DNA of 52,655 nt from the NCBI GenBank assembly GCA_038133505.1, contig JAYPTI010000003.1, positions 1-52,655 of the forward strand, given 5' to 3'. Each line of letters starts with the position of its first letter. Within the stretch, counting starts at the first letter, position 1. This DNA comes from JAYQUR01 sp038133505. GTDB lineage: Bacteria > Pseudomonadota > Alphaproteobacteria > MPNO01 > UBA830. Of the stretch, positions 16,025-23,743 are shown piece by piece. Under the pieces are notes generated by a model. That model was given only the letters and a program-made list of their open reading frames with translations, was not told the origin of the DNA and made no database searches. The translations under genes and the position numbers were made by a program.

Positions 16025-18379
16025 ATGCTGTCACGGAACCTCGAGAAAAGCCTCCACCGCGCCCTGGCGCAGGCGAGCGAACGCGATCACGAATATGCGA
16101 CGCTCGAACACCTGCTGATGGCGCTGACGGAGGATCAGGACGCGGTCGCTGTCCTGAAGGCCTGCGGCGTCGACATCGAGAAGCTGGGGTCCGACCTCAA
16201 GGGGTATCTCGACACCGAGCTGTCGAACCTCGTCGTCGAGGGGCACGAGGACCCCAAGCCGACGGCGAGCTTCCAGCGCGTCGTCCAGCGCGCAGCGATC
16301 CATGTGCAGTCGTCCGGCCGCCAGGAAGTGACCGGCGCGAACGTCCTCGTCGCCATGTTCTCGGAACGCGAGAGCCACGCCGTCTACTACCTGCAGGAGC
16401 AGGACATGTCGCGGTTCGACGCGGTCAACTACATCAGCCACGGCATCGCCAAGGTTCCGGGCCGGTCGGAGAACCGCTCCGTCCGCGGCGCCGACGAGGA
16501 GACCGCGGAGGAAGAGGAAAACAAGTCGGCGAGCGAGGCGCTCGATACCTACTGCGTCAACCTCAACAAGAAGGCGGCCGACGGCAAGATCGACCCGCTG
16601 ATCGGCCGTGAGGCCGAGATCGAGCGGACCATCCAGGTGCTGTGCCGCCGGACCAAGAACAACCCGCTCTATGTCGGCGATTCCGGCGTCGGCAAGACCG
16701 CCATCGCCGAAGGCCTCGCCCGGCGGATTTACGACGGCGAAGTGCCCGAAGTGCTGAAGGGCGCGACCATCTTCGCACTCGACATGGGCGCGCTGCTTGC
16801 CGGCACGCGCTATCGCGGCGACTTCGAGGAGCGCCTGAAGGCGGTCGTCAACGAGCTCGAGAACTACGAGGGCGCGGTGCTGTTCATCGACGAGATCCAC
16901 ACCGTGATCGGCGCCGGTGCGACCAGCGGCGGTTCGATGGATGCGTCGAACCTGCTCAAGCCCGCGCTCCAGTCGGGCGCGCTCAAGTGCATCGGGTCCA
17001 CGACCTACAAGGAATATCGCTCGTATTTCGAGAAGGACCGCGCGCTGGTCCGCCGCTTCCAGAAGATCGACGTCGCCGAGCCGACGATCGAGGACGCGGT
17101 CAAGATCCTGCGCGGCCTGAAGCCGTACTACGAGAAGCACCATCGCGTCCGTTACACCGCGGCGGCGCTGCGGACCGCCGTGGAACTCGCGGCCAAGTAC
17201 ATCAACGACCGCAAGCTGCCCGACAAGGCGATCGACGTGATCGACGAAGTAGGCGCGGCGCAGATGCTGGTGCCCGAGAACAAGCGCAAGAAGCTGATCA
17301 CGGTGAAGGACGTCGAGGCGGTCGTCGCCAAGATCGCCCGCATTCCCCCGAAGAGCGTGTCGCGTTCCGACAAGGAATCGCTCCAGACGCTCGAACGCGA
17401 CCTCAAAACCGTCGTGTTCGGCCAGGACAACGCCATCGAGGCGCTGGCGGCGTCGATCAAGCTCGCCCGTGCGGGCCTGCGCGAACCCGACAAGCCGATC
17501 GGCAACTATCTCTTCTCCGGCCCCACCGGCGTCGGCAAGACCGAGGTCGCGCGGCAGCTCGCGCTCACCCTCGGGATCGAGCTGATCCGTTTCGACATGT
17601 CGGAATACATGGAACGCCACTCGGTCTCGCGGCTGATCGGCGCGCCGCCCGGCTATGTCGGCTTCGACCAGGGCGGCCTGATGACCGATTCCATCGACCA
17701 GCACCCGCACGCGGTCCTGCTGCTCGACGAGATCGAGAAGGCGCATCCGGACGTGTTCAACATCCTGCTGCAGATCATGGATCGCGGCCGGCTGACCGAC
17801 CATAACGGCAAGAGCGTCGATTTCCGGAACGTCATCCTGATCATGACGACGAATGCCGGAGCGTCCGAGATGGCGAAGCCCGCCATCGGCTTCGAGCGCA
17901 CCATGCGGGTGGGCGAGGACGAGGACGCGATCAAGCGCACCTTCACGCCCGAGTTCCGCAACCGGCTGGATTCGATCATCCCGTTCGCGCCGCTCGGCCA
18001 GGAAGTCGTGCTCCGGGTCGTCGACAAGTTCATCATGCAGCTCGAGGTCCAGCTCGAGGACCGCAACGTCACGTTCGAGCTCACCGAGGACGCGCGGGAA
18101 TGGCTGGGGCGCAAGGGCTACGACGAGGCCTACGGCGCCCGACCGCTCGCCCGCGTCATCCAGGACAACATCAAGAAGCCGCTCGCGGACGAGATCCTGT
18201 TCGGCAAGCTCTCCAAGGGCGGCGTGGTCCAGGTCGACGTCAACAAGGCGGAAGACAAGCTCGCCTTCGTCACGCTCGCGGCGCCGCCCAAGGGCGGCAC
18301 CTCCGGGTCGAAGGATCTCGACACGGACGACGGCGACGACGATACCGGCGACGAGCGCGAAGAGGAATTCGTGGAGTAG
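16025..18379 (+). CDS. clpA: ATP-dependent Clp protease ATP-binding subunit ClpA
   Basis: 784 residues. Two double-Clp N-terminal repeats (about 1-145) dock ClpS. AAA+ module 1 has Walker A GDSGVGKT (Lys224) and Walker B LFIDEIH; module 2 has Walker A GPTGVGKT (Lys505) and Walker B LLLDEIEKAH. The tripeptide IGF in KPAIGFERT is the loop that plugs into ClpP, and the absence of a ClpB-type middle coiled coil confirms ClpA. The C-terminal 30 residues are very acidic. It unfolds substrates and feeds ClpP; clpP itself is not in this window. It is translated directly after clpS and followed by a strong terminator. Confidence 0.97.
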   Translation: MLSRNLEKSLHRALAQASERDHEYATLEHLLMALTEDQDAVAVLKACGVDIEKLGSDLKGYLDTELSNLVVEGHEDPKPTASFQRVVQRAAIHVQSSGRQEVTGANVLVAMFSERESHAVYYLQEQDMSRFDAVNYISHGIAKVPGRSENRSVRGADEETAEEEENKSASEALDTYCVNLNKKAADGKIDPLIGREAEIERTIQVLCRRTKNNPLYVGDSGVGKTAIAEGLARRIYDGEVPEVLKGATIFALDMGALLAGTRYRGDFEERLKAVVNELENYEGAVLFIDEIHTVIGAGATSGGSMDASNLLKPALQSGALKCIGSTTYKEYRSYFEKDRALVRRFQKIDVAEPTIEDAVKILRGLKPYYEKHHRVRYTAAALRTAVELAAKYINDRKLPDKAIDVIDEVGAAQMLVPENKRKKLITVKDVEAVVAKIARIPPKSVSRSDKESLQTLERDLKTVVFGQDNAIEALAASIKLARAGLREPDKPIGNYLFSGPTGVGKTEVARQLALTLGIELIRFDMSEYMERHSVSRLIGAPPGYVGFDQGGLMTDSIDQHPHAVLLLDEIEKAHPDVFNILLQIMDRGRLTDHNGKSVDFRNVILIMTTNAGASEMAKPAIGFERTMRVGEDEDAIKRTFTPEFRNRLDSIIPFAPLGQEVVLRVVDKFIMQLEVQLEDRNVTFELTEDAREWLGRKGYDEAYGARPLARVIQDNIKKPLADEILFGKLSKGGVVQVDVNKAEDKLAFVTLAAPPKGGTSGSKDLDTDDGDDDTGDEREEEFVE

Positions 18380-18405
18380 GGAAACCCTTCACGGCGAAAC
18401 GCAAG

Positions 18406-18435
18406 CGGGCGGCCCTTGGCCGCCCGTTTTGTTTT
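18406..18435 (+). terminator. Rho-independent terminator after clpA
   Basis: A perfect 9-bp stem CGGGCGGCC / GGCCGCCCG with loop CTT (18406-18426) is followed at once by TTTTGTTTT. It lies 27 bp after the clpA stop and 25 bp before the end of the convergent hydrolase gene. The T-tract is only on the plus side, so it serves clpSA. This is the clearest intrinsic terminator in the window. Confidence 0.9.
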
Positions 18436-18459
18436 GCAGGCTTCGTTGCCGGAGGCGCG

Positions 18460-19275
18460 TTAGCGTCCCAGCACGAACACCCGGATGTCCGCGATCGCCT
18501 TCTGCGACAATTCCGCATCCGGCTCGTTGGTCACGAACGTGTGCGGCATGCCCTCGTACTTGATGACCTCGGCGGCGCCGCCCTTCTCGCGGTAGAGCGC
18601 CGCGAACATGTCGGCGCGCTCGTGCGCGACGTTGGCATCGTTGGTGCCCTGGACGATGAGGACCGGCGGCAGGTGCGTGGCCTCGCCGCGTTCCAGCAGC
18701 ATGTATGGGTTTCCGTCCGCCATCGCCGCCTCGTCGGCGAAGTAGGCGTGATGGGCCCCCATGATGCGCTCGTTGCCGGCCTCCTGAACCATGCGATAGC
18801 GGGCGAGCGGGTCGAGGATCGGCCAGCCGGCGACGAGAAACTCGACGCTCGCATCCGCGTTGCCCAGCGCCGCGTCCTTCACGGCCCAGCGCGGGTCGTC
18901 GGGCCGAAGCGCGATCAGCCCCATCTGCTGGGCGCCGCTCGACGAGGCCAGCGCGCCGAGCGTCTTCACCGACAGGTCGAGCCGATCCGCGTTCGTCTTG
19001 AACCAGCGCACGCCGTAGGCGACGTCTTCGACCGGTGCCGGATACGGCGCGACGTCCGACAGGCGGAAATCGAGCGCGAAGGTGCCGACGCCGTTCGCCT
19101 GCAGGTCGAGATGGATGACCTCGTTGTTGAGCCGGTCGCCGGAGCCCCAGGCGCCGCCGTGAACGTCGATCAGCCAGGTGCCGGTGCCGCCCCCGTCGGG
19201 ACGGTACAGGCGGCCGGCAAGGTCGGCGCCGTCGACGGTGCGGTAGACGATGTCTTCGATGTTCGATGAGGTCAT
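18460..19275 (-). CDS. Alpha/beta hydrolase fold esterase
   Basis: 271 residues, cytoplasmic. IDVHGGAWGSGD supplies the HGG oxyanion segment of hormone-sensitive-lipase-like esterases. The nucleophile region reads LASSSGAQQMG, so the first glycine of the usual GxSxG elbow is alanine; the candidate Ser lies near residue 112. The acid is in VQGTNDANV and the histidine in GMPHTFV. It is the last gene of a minus-strand operon: its ATG comes two bases after the stop of the GNAT gene, which itself follows ridA by two bases. Likely an esterase or aryl-formamidase-type enzyme of unknown substrate. Confidence 0.82.
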   Translation of the reverse strand: MTSSNIEDIVYRTVDGADLAGRLYRPDGGGTGTWLIDVHGGAWGSGDRLNNEVIHLDLQANGVGTFALDFRLSDVAPYPAPVEDVAYGVRWFKTNADRLDLSVKTLGALASSSGAQQMGLIALRPDDPRWAVKDAALGNADASVEFLVAGWPILDPLARYRMVQEAGNERIMGAHHAYFADEAAMADGNPYMLLERGEATHLPPVLIVQGTNDANVAHERADMFAALYREKGGAAEVIKYEGMPHTFVTNEPDAELSQKAIADIRVFVLGR

Positions 19276-19277
19276 GG

Positions 19278-20441
19278 TCAGGGCGACTCGTTCGATCGTT
19301 TGAAGGGCGACAGCTCGACCAGGGATTCCATCTCGTGTTCGATGCCGGCGCGTTCGCGGCGGACGAAGTCGGCGACCGCGTTGCGGAAGCCTTCGTCGCG
19401 GATCCAGTGCAGGCTGTAGGTGGGCGAGGGCAGGTAGCCGCGGCTGATCTTGTGCGGTCCCTGCGCGCCGGCCTCGACCTTGCCGAGTCCGTTCTCGATC
19501 GCGAACTCGATGCCGCGATAGAAGCAGGCCTCGAAATACAGCATCCTGAAGCGCTCGAGGCAGCCCCAGTTGCGCCCGTAAAGGACGTCGTCGCCGCGGA
19601 TATTCAGCGCGCCGGCCACGTAATCCCCGTCATGTGTCGCGATGACCAGCACGATCCTGTCGGCCATGCGTTCGCGCAGGAGCTGGAAGAACTCGTAGTT
19701 GAGGTAGGCATGCGCCCACTTGCGGTCCACCGTGTTCAGGTAGAAGTGATAGAACGCCTGCATGTGTTCGGCGCGGATGTCGTCGCCGGTCAGAACCTCG
19801 ATCTCGACGTCCGCGTTGGCGGCGGCGCGTTCCTTGCGGATCATCTTGCGCTTGCGAGAATTCAGCGAGTCGAGGAAATCGTCGAACGTCTCGAAGCCCC
19901 GGTTCTCCCAGTGGAACTGCTGACCCTGCCGCTTGATCAGGCCGAGCTCGCCGATCTCGTTCCATTCGTCCTCGGTCGTGAACGTCAGGTGCAGCGACGA
20001 GACATCGTGCTGTTTCGCGAGCTCGAGGAGGCCGGCCGTCAGGAGGCGGCGCGTGTGCGCAACGTCCTCGCCGTCGCGCACCAGCAGGCGCGGTCCCGTC
20101 ACCGGGGAGAACGGCACCGAAACCTGCAGCTTCGGATAATACTTGCCGCCGGCCCGTTCGTAGGCGTCCGCCCAGCCCCAGTCGAACACGTATTCGCCGT
20201 AGGAATGGCTCTTGAGATAGCAGGGAGCGGCGCCGACCAGGCCCTTTTCGTCCTCGATGACGATATGCTGCGGCAGCCAGCCGGACTCGCCGCACGCGGC
20301 TTCCGAGTCCTCCAGCGTCTTCAGGAACGTGTGGGAAACGAACGGATTGGCGGCGCTCGCGCAAGCGTCCCAGTCGGCGGCGGAAACCTCGCCGAGCGAG
20401 CCTATGACCTTGATGGTTACGCTATCGCCGCCGTCGGGCAT
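19278..20441 (-). CDS. FemAB/GNAT-fold acyltransferase (DUF482-type)
   Basis: 387 residues from the ATG two bases after the ridA stop; the open frame runs further back to 20699 but that part overlaps ridA. The sequence matches the predicted peptidogalycan-biosynthesis/N-acyltransferase family: NPFVSHTFLKTLEDS near the N terminus, HIVIEDEKGLVGAAPCYLKSHS, YYPKLQVSVPFSPVTGPRLL, FHWEN, then a second GNAT-like half with GDYVAGALNIRG, LYGRNWG, and CFYRGIEFAIENGL. Such proteins may transfer aminoacyl or acyl groups, but the substrate is not established. A ridA and a hydrolase gene share the operon; ridA suggests a link to amine or imine chemistry. Confidence 0.85.
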   Translation of the reverse strand: MPDGGDSVTIKVIGSLGEVSAADWDACASAANPFVSHTFLKTLEDSEAACGESGWLPQHIVIEDEKGLVGAAPCYLKSHSYGEYVFDWGWADAYERAGGKYYPKLQVSVPFSPVTGPRLLVRDGEDVAHTRRLLTAGLLELAKQHDVSSLHLTFTTEDEWNEIGELGLIKRQGQQFHWENRGFETFDDFLDSLNSRKRKMIRKERAAANADVEIEVLTGDDIRAEHMQAFYHFYLNTVDRKWAHAYLNYEFFQLLRERMADRIVLVIATHDGDYVAGALNIRGDDVLYGRNWGCLERFRMLYFEACFYRGIEFAIENGLGKVEAGAQGPHKISRGYLPSPTYSLHWIRDEGFRNAVADFVRRERAGIEHEMESLVELSPFKRSNESP

Positions 20442-20443
20442 CC

Positions 20444-20905
20444 TTACTCGATCTCGAAGATGGCATCGACCTCTACGGCGGCGCCCTGCGGCAGCGAGGC
20501 GACAGCGACGGCGAAGCGTGCATGCTTGCCGGCCTCTCCGAATACCTCGACCATCAGGTCGGATGCGCCGTTCATGACGGCAGGCGGGCCGGTGAAGTCG
20601 GGCGTCGCGTTGACGAAACCGCCGAGCTTGATCGCCCGGCACCGGTCCATGTCGTCGCCGACCGCGCCCTTGAGCTGCGTCAGGATACTGATCGCACACA
20701 GCCGCGCCGCCTTGTATCCGTCCTCCGGCGTCAGATCGTCGCCGATCTTGCCGGTGATGATTTCGTCGCCGGCGGCGGATACCTGGCCGGAAATGAAGAT
20801 CTGGTTGCCGCTGCGGCGCCAGGGAACGTAGTTGGCCGACGGCGCGCGCGCCTCCGGCAGGTCAATTCCGATTTCCTTCAGACGCTGTTCGATACGCCCG
20901 GCCAT
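20444..20905 (-). CDS. RidA/YjgF/YER057c family protein
   Basis: 153 residues, longer than the 128 of E. coli RidA and typical of the Rid subgroup with an N-terminal extension (RIEQRLKEIGIDLPEA). The core is present: FISGQVSAAGDEI, GFVNATPDFTGPPAVMNGASDL, and GKHARFAVAVASLPQGAAVEV, in which the arginine corresponds to the residue that holds the substrate carboxylate in deaminating RidA. It probably hydrolyses enamine/imine by-products of PLP enzymes. It is the first gene of a tight three-gene operon with a GNAT/FemAB-fold gene and a hydrolase. Confidence 0.9.
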   Translation of the reverse strand: MAGRIEQRLKEIGIDLPEARAPSANYVPWRRSGNQIFISGQVSAAGDEIITGKIGDDLTPEDGYKAARLCAISILTQLKGAVGDDMDRCRAIKLGGFVNATPDFTGPPAVMNGASDLMVEVFGEAGKHARFAVAVASLPQGAAVEVDAIFEIE

Positions 20906-20968
20906 ATGCCGTCTCCCTTGTTCGGATCGAGCCTACCGCGCCGCACAATTCCGATCCAGTGTCGTTTT

Positions 20969-20996
20969 TTGGATTTGTTTATCAATAGTTTATAAA
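20969..20996 (+). promoter_or_regulatory. Candidate promoter of the NDUFA12 gene
   Basis: TTGGAT (20969-20974) and TATAAA (20991-20996) are 16 bp apart in an AT-rich patch of the divergent spacer between ridA and the NDUFA12 gene. The -10 matches at five of six positions, the -35 only at three. A start near 21003 would leave a leader of about 105 bases. Confidence 0.5.
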
Positions 20997-21108
20997 GTTA
21001 TGAAAGTTTTAACGGTGCGGCGTCGATTCTGCGACGCACTGGACGGAAAGCCGCGCGTTTGCGATATTCGCGCACCACTTCGAAACGGTTTTCGGCGGGA
21101 GCCACCGG

Positions 21109-21465
21109 ATGACCATCGGTACGAAACTCTTCACCATGCTGAACGGCGAGCAGGTCGGCACGGACGCGCAGGGCAACCGCTATTACCGCGCCCGGCGGAC
21201 GCCGAACGGCGCGCGCGAAAAGCGCTGGGTGGTCTATACCGGCAACGTCGAGGCATCGCGCGTGCCGCCCGAGTGGCACAGCTGGCTGCATCACACGACC
21301 GATGTACTCCCGAGCGAAGCGTCGATCCGACGCTGGCCGTGGCAGAAGGAACATGTTCCCAACATGACGGGCACCGCGCAGGCCTACCGGCCGCCGGGAT
21401 CGCTGCTCGAAGGCGGCACGCGGCCGCATGCCACCGGCGACTACGAGCCGTGGCAGCCGTCCTGA
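21109..21465 (+). CDS. NADH:ubiquinone oxidoreductase subunit NDUFA12 homologue
   Basis: 118 residues. The pattern is that of the complex I accessory subunit NDUFA12/B17.2: an N-terminal GTKLFTMLNGEQVGTDAQGN, YYRARR, RWVVYTG, the landmark PPEWHSWLHH, then WPWQKEHVPNMTGTAQAY and a closing YEPWQPS. In mitochondria and alphaproteobacteria this subunit sits on the peripheral arm of complex I. The gene is far from any nuo operon, as is usual for it. An mlaD gene follows 28 bp later and is probably co-transcribed. The divergent ridA operon shares the AT-rich spacer. Confidence 0.93.
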   Translation: MTIGTKLFTMLNGEQVGTDAQGNRYYRARRTPNGAREKRWVVYTGNVEASRVPPEWHSWLHHTTDVLPSEASIRRWPWQKEHVPNMTGTAQAYRPPGSLLEGGTRPHATGDYEPWQPS

Positions 21466-21493
21466 ACATTCGTTTCCGCGAGGGGCTGGGCGC

Positions 21494-21955
21494 ATGCGCA
21501 GAAATCTGATCGAGACCGTCATGGGCGCGGTGGTGCTGGTCGTCGCCGCGCTGTTTATCGTGTTCGCCTACAGCAAGGCCGAGGTGGGCGCGGTCGACGG
21601 CTACACGATCAAGGCCAAGTTCGACCGCATCGACGGGATCCGCCCCGGCACGGACGTCCGGATGAGCGGCATCAAGGTCGGCACCGTGACGTCGTCCGAG
21701 CTCGACCCCAAGACCTATCTGGCGGTCGTCCGCATGTCGATCCGGACCGACGTGAAGGTTCCCGAGGACACGTCGATCGCCGTCTCGGCGGACGGGCTTC
21801 TCGGCGACAAGTTCCTGGCCCTGTCGCCCGGCGGCGCGGAAGACATGCTGCCCGACGGCGGCGAGATCACGACCACGCAGGGTTCCATCGACCTGATGAG
21901 TATCATCGGTCAGTTGATCTTCAGCCAGACCGGCAAGGATGACGAGAAGAAGTAG
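21494..21955 (+). CDS. mlaD: MlaD-type MCE-domain lipid transport protein
   Basis: 153 residues from the ATG at 21494. One N-terminal membrane helix (about 7-26) anchors a periplasmic MCE domain (about 37-115) with YTIKAKFDRIDGIRPGTDV, MSGIKVGTV and SADGLLGDKFLAL. MlaD forms a hexameric ring that carries phospholipids between inner and outer membranes as part of the MlaFEDB ABC complex. No mlaE, mlaF or mlaB gene lies nearby, so the partners must be elsewhere. It overlaps the following methyltransferase gene by 17 bp. Confidence 0.92.
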   Translation: MRRNLIETVMGAVVLVVAALFIVFAYSKAEVGAVDGYTIKAKFDRIDGIRPGTDVRMSGIKVGTVTSSELDPKTYLAVVRMSIRTDVKVPEDTSIAVSADGLLGDKFLALSPGGAEDMLPDGGEITTTQGSIDLMSIIGQLIFSQTGKDDEKK

Positions 21956-22721
21956 CGGCGAGGCCGCACCCGTCCAGCACTGGGATTCGGACCGCTACGC
22001 GCGAAACGCCCGTTTCGTGGCCGATCTCGGCGAACCGCTGATAGAACTTCTGGCGCCTGTCGCCGGCGAGCGCATCCTCGATCTCGGATGCGGCGACGGC
22101 GCGCTCACCGTGAAGCTCAAGGACGCAGGCTGCGAGGTCGTCGCGGTCGATGCGTCCGCCGAGCAGATCGACGCCGCCCGGGCGCTCGGCCTCGACGCGC
22201 ATGTCGTCGACGGCCACGTGCTGCCCTACGACGCCGAGTTCGATGCGATCCTGTCCAATGCCGCGCTTCACTGGATGAAGCGGCCGGACGAGGTAATCGC
22301 CGGCATGTGGCGTGCGCTGAAGCCCGGGGGCCGGGTCGCGGCGGAGATGGGCGGCGGCGGAAACGTCGAGATCATCCGCACGAACCTGATTGCCGCGCTG
22401 GACCGCCGCGGCCTCGACGGCGCCGGCGCCAGCCCGTGGTATTTCCCGCCCGCGGACGAGTATCGCGCGCGCCTCGAAAAAGCCGGATTCGACGTGTCCT
22501 ATATCGAGCTTATTCCACGGCCGACGCCGTTGCCGGGCGAACTTGCCGACTGGCTGTGGACGTTCGGCGAATCTTTCCTGCTGCGCGTTCCGGAAGCGGA
22601 GCGGCCGGCCGTCATAGGGGAAGTCGTCGAGGCAGCGCGGCCGCATTTGCAGAAGCCTGGTGGAAACTGGGTCGCGGATTACGTTCGTTTGCGGTTTTCC
22701 GCGCGCAAGCCGGGACCGTAA
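21939..22721 (+). CDS. Class I SAM-dependent methyltransferase
   Basis: 260 residues. Motif I is ILDLGCGDGAL at 46-56; the acidic SAM-ribose residue is in VVAVDASAEQID, motif II in FDAILSNAALHWMKRPDEV, and the post-II element in KPGGRVAAEMGG. The mix of HWMKRPDE and a trans-aconitate-type layout resembles Tam/UbiE-like small-molecule methyltransferases. The start overlaps the mlaD end by 17 bp, indicating coupled translation. The substrate is unknown. The C-terminal part contains WLWTFGESFL, a likely lid. Confidence 0.87.
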   Translation: MTRRSSGEAAPVQHWDSDRYARNARFVADLGEPLIELLAPVAGERILDLGCGDGALTVKLKDAGCEVVAVDASAEQIDAARALGLDAHVVDGHVLPYDAEFDAILSNAALHWMKRPDEVIAGMWRALKPGGRVAAEMGGGGNVEIIRTNLIAALDRRGLDGAGASPWYFPPADEYRARLEKAGFDVSYIELIPRPTPLPGELADWLWTFGESFLLRVPEAERPAVIGEVVEAARPHLQKPGGNWVADYVRLRFSARKPGP

Positions 22722-22737
22722 CGCGGGAGCTTTTCCG

Positions 22738-23112
22738 ATGCGCCTGTTGCGCGTTCTTCTACTTCTGGCCCTTTCCGCGAGCGCCTCGTCCGCGTCGGGG
22801 GAACTCGACGTCGCGGTGCTCCAGGGGCTCGATAAGATCACGGCGCGGATCACCACGATCGAGGCGCCGCTGGGACAGGCCGTCAAATTCGGCACGCTCC
22901 GGATCGTCGCGCGCCGGTGCGTGACGCGCCCGCCCGAAGAGCCTCCGGAATCGACCGCGTACCTCGAAATCAGCGAGAAACGGCAGGGCGAGCAGGAACG
23001 GCAGATCTTCGCCGGCTGGATGTTCGCCTCCAGCCCCGCCATCTCCTCGATGGAGCATCCGGTCTACGACGTCTGGGTGATATCCTGCAGGAAGGCCTCG
23101 AGCTCTTCCTGA
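22738..23112 (+). CDS. DUF2155 domain-containing secreted protein
   Basis: 124 residues from the ATG after the methyltransferase gene. A signal peptide (about 1-21, hydrophobic core LLRVLLLLALS) is followed by a compact domain with LDKITARITTIEAPLG, FGTLRIVARRC, ESTAYLEISEKRQG, and IFAGWMFASSPAISSMEHPVYDVWVISC. This matches the alphaproteobacterial DUF2155 family of periplasmic proteins, function unknown. Two conserved cysteines (in ARRCVTR and ISCRK) probably form a disulfide. The 3' end overlaps the 3' end of the opposing aat gene by 49 bp. Confidence 0.85.
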   Translation: MRLLRVLLLLALSASASSASGELDVAVLQGLDKITARITTIEAPLGQAVKFGTLRIVARRCVTRPPEEPPESTAYLEISEKRQGEQERQIFAGWMFASSPAISSMEHPVYDVWVISCRKASSSS

Positions 23113-23714
23113 GTTAGCTCGGCCGGAAAGGCGGCGGAGACGTCGAGCGCATCCGACAGTTTCTGCCGGTATCCGCCGCGCGGTATCTCGACGACGCCGA
23201 ATTGCGAGAGATGTTCGGTGACGAACTGCGTGTCGAGCAATTTGTATCCGCCCTTGCGCAACCGGGCCACGAGATGGACGAGGGCGACCTTGCTGGCGTC
23301 GTTCGCCGTCGAGAACATGCTCTCACCGAAGAAGGCGGCGCCGAGAGAGACACCGTAAAGGCCGCCGACCAGTTCGCCGTCCAGCCAGGCCTCGACGCTG
23401 TGCGCGCGGCCCAGCTCGAACAGGTCCGTGTACAGCGCGACGATCTCGTCGTTGATCCAGCTTTCGTCCCGCTTCGGTCCAGGCGCGGCGCAGGCGCGGA
23501 TGACCTGTTCGAAGGCGCTGTCGCAGCGGATCTCGAAGACGTTCCGGCGCACCGTCCGGCGCAGCCGCCGCGGAATGTGGAAGCCGCGCAACGGCAGAAT
23601 TCCGCGCTTCTCCGGATCGATCCAGTAGAGCGTCGGGTCGTCCCGATGCTCGGCCATCGGAAACAGGCCGACCGCGTAGGCGCGAAGCAGAATTTCGGGC
23701 GTCAGGTTGCTCAT
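23064..23714 (-). CDS. aat: Leucyl/phenylalanyl-tRNA--protein transferase
   Basis: 216 residues from the ATG at 23714; the frame is open further upstream but those residues overlap the end of accC. The core matches Aat: TPEILLRAYAVGLFPMAE, the PLRGFHIPRRLRR segment, GELVGGLYGVSLGAAFFGESMF, and KVALVHLVARL with LLDTQF. It adds Leu or Phe from charged tRNA to N-terminal Lys or Arg, creating N-degrons read by ClpS for ClpAP; both clpS and clpA are in this window. It is the last gene of aroQ-accB-accC-aat, 29 bp after accC. Its end overlaps the convergent DUF2155 gene. Confidence 0.95.
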   Translation of the reverse strand: MSNLTPEILLRAYAVGLFPMAEHRDDPTLYWIDPEKRGILPLRGFHIPRRLRRTVRRNVFEIRCDSAFEQVIRACAAPGPKRDESWINDEIVALYTDLFELGRAHSVEAWLDGELVGGLYGVSLGAAFFGESMFSTANDASKVALVHLVARLRKGGYKLLDTQFVTEHLSQFGVVEIPRGGYRQKLSDALDVSAAFPAELTQEELEAFLQDITQTS

Positions 23715-23743
23715 CGGCGTCTCCGGGCCCTCCGGCCCGTCGG

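Noticed and set aside
16031..17803. 590-residue minus-strand frame over clpA
   Set aside because: Antisense shadow of ClpA with low-complexity composition and no homology.
19266..20831. 521-residue plus-strand frame opposite the GNAT gene and ridA
   Set aside because: Shadow of the real minus-strand genes, which have tight operon spacing and conserved motifs.
20522..20995. 157-residue plus-strand frame across ridA and the spacer
   Set aside because: It is the antisense of ridA run into intergenic sequence; the only well-supported coding frame is ridA.
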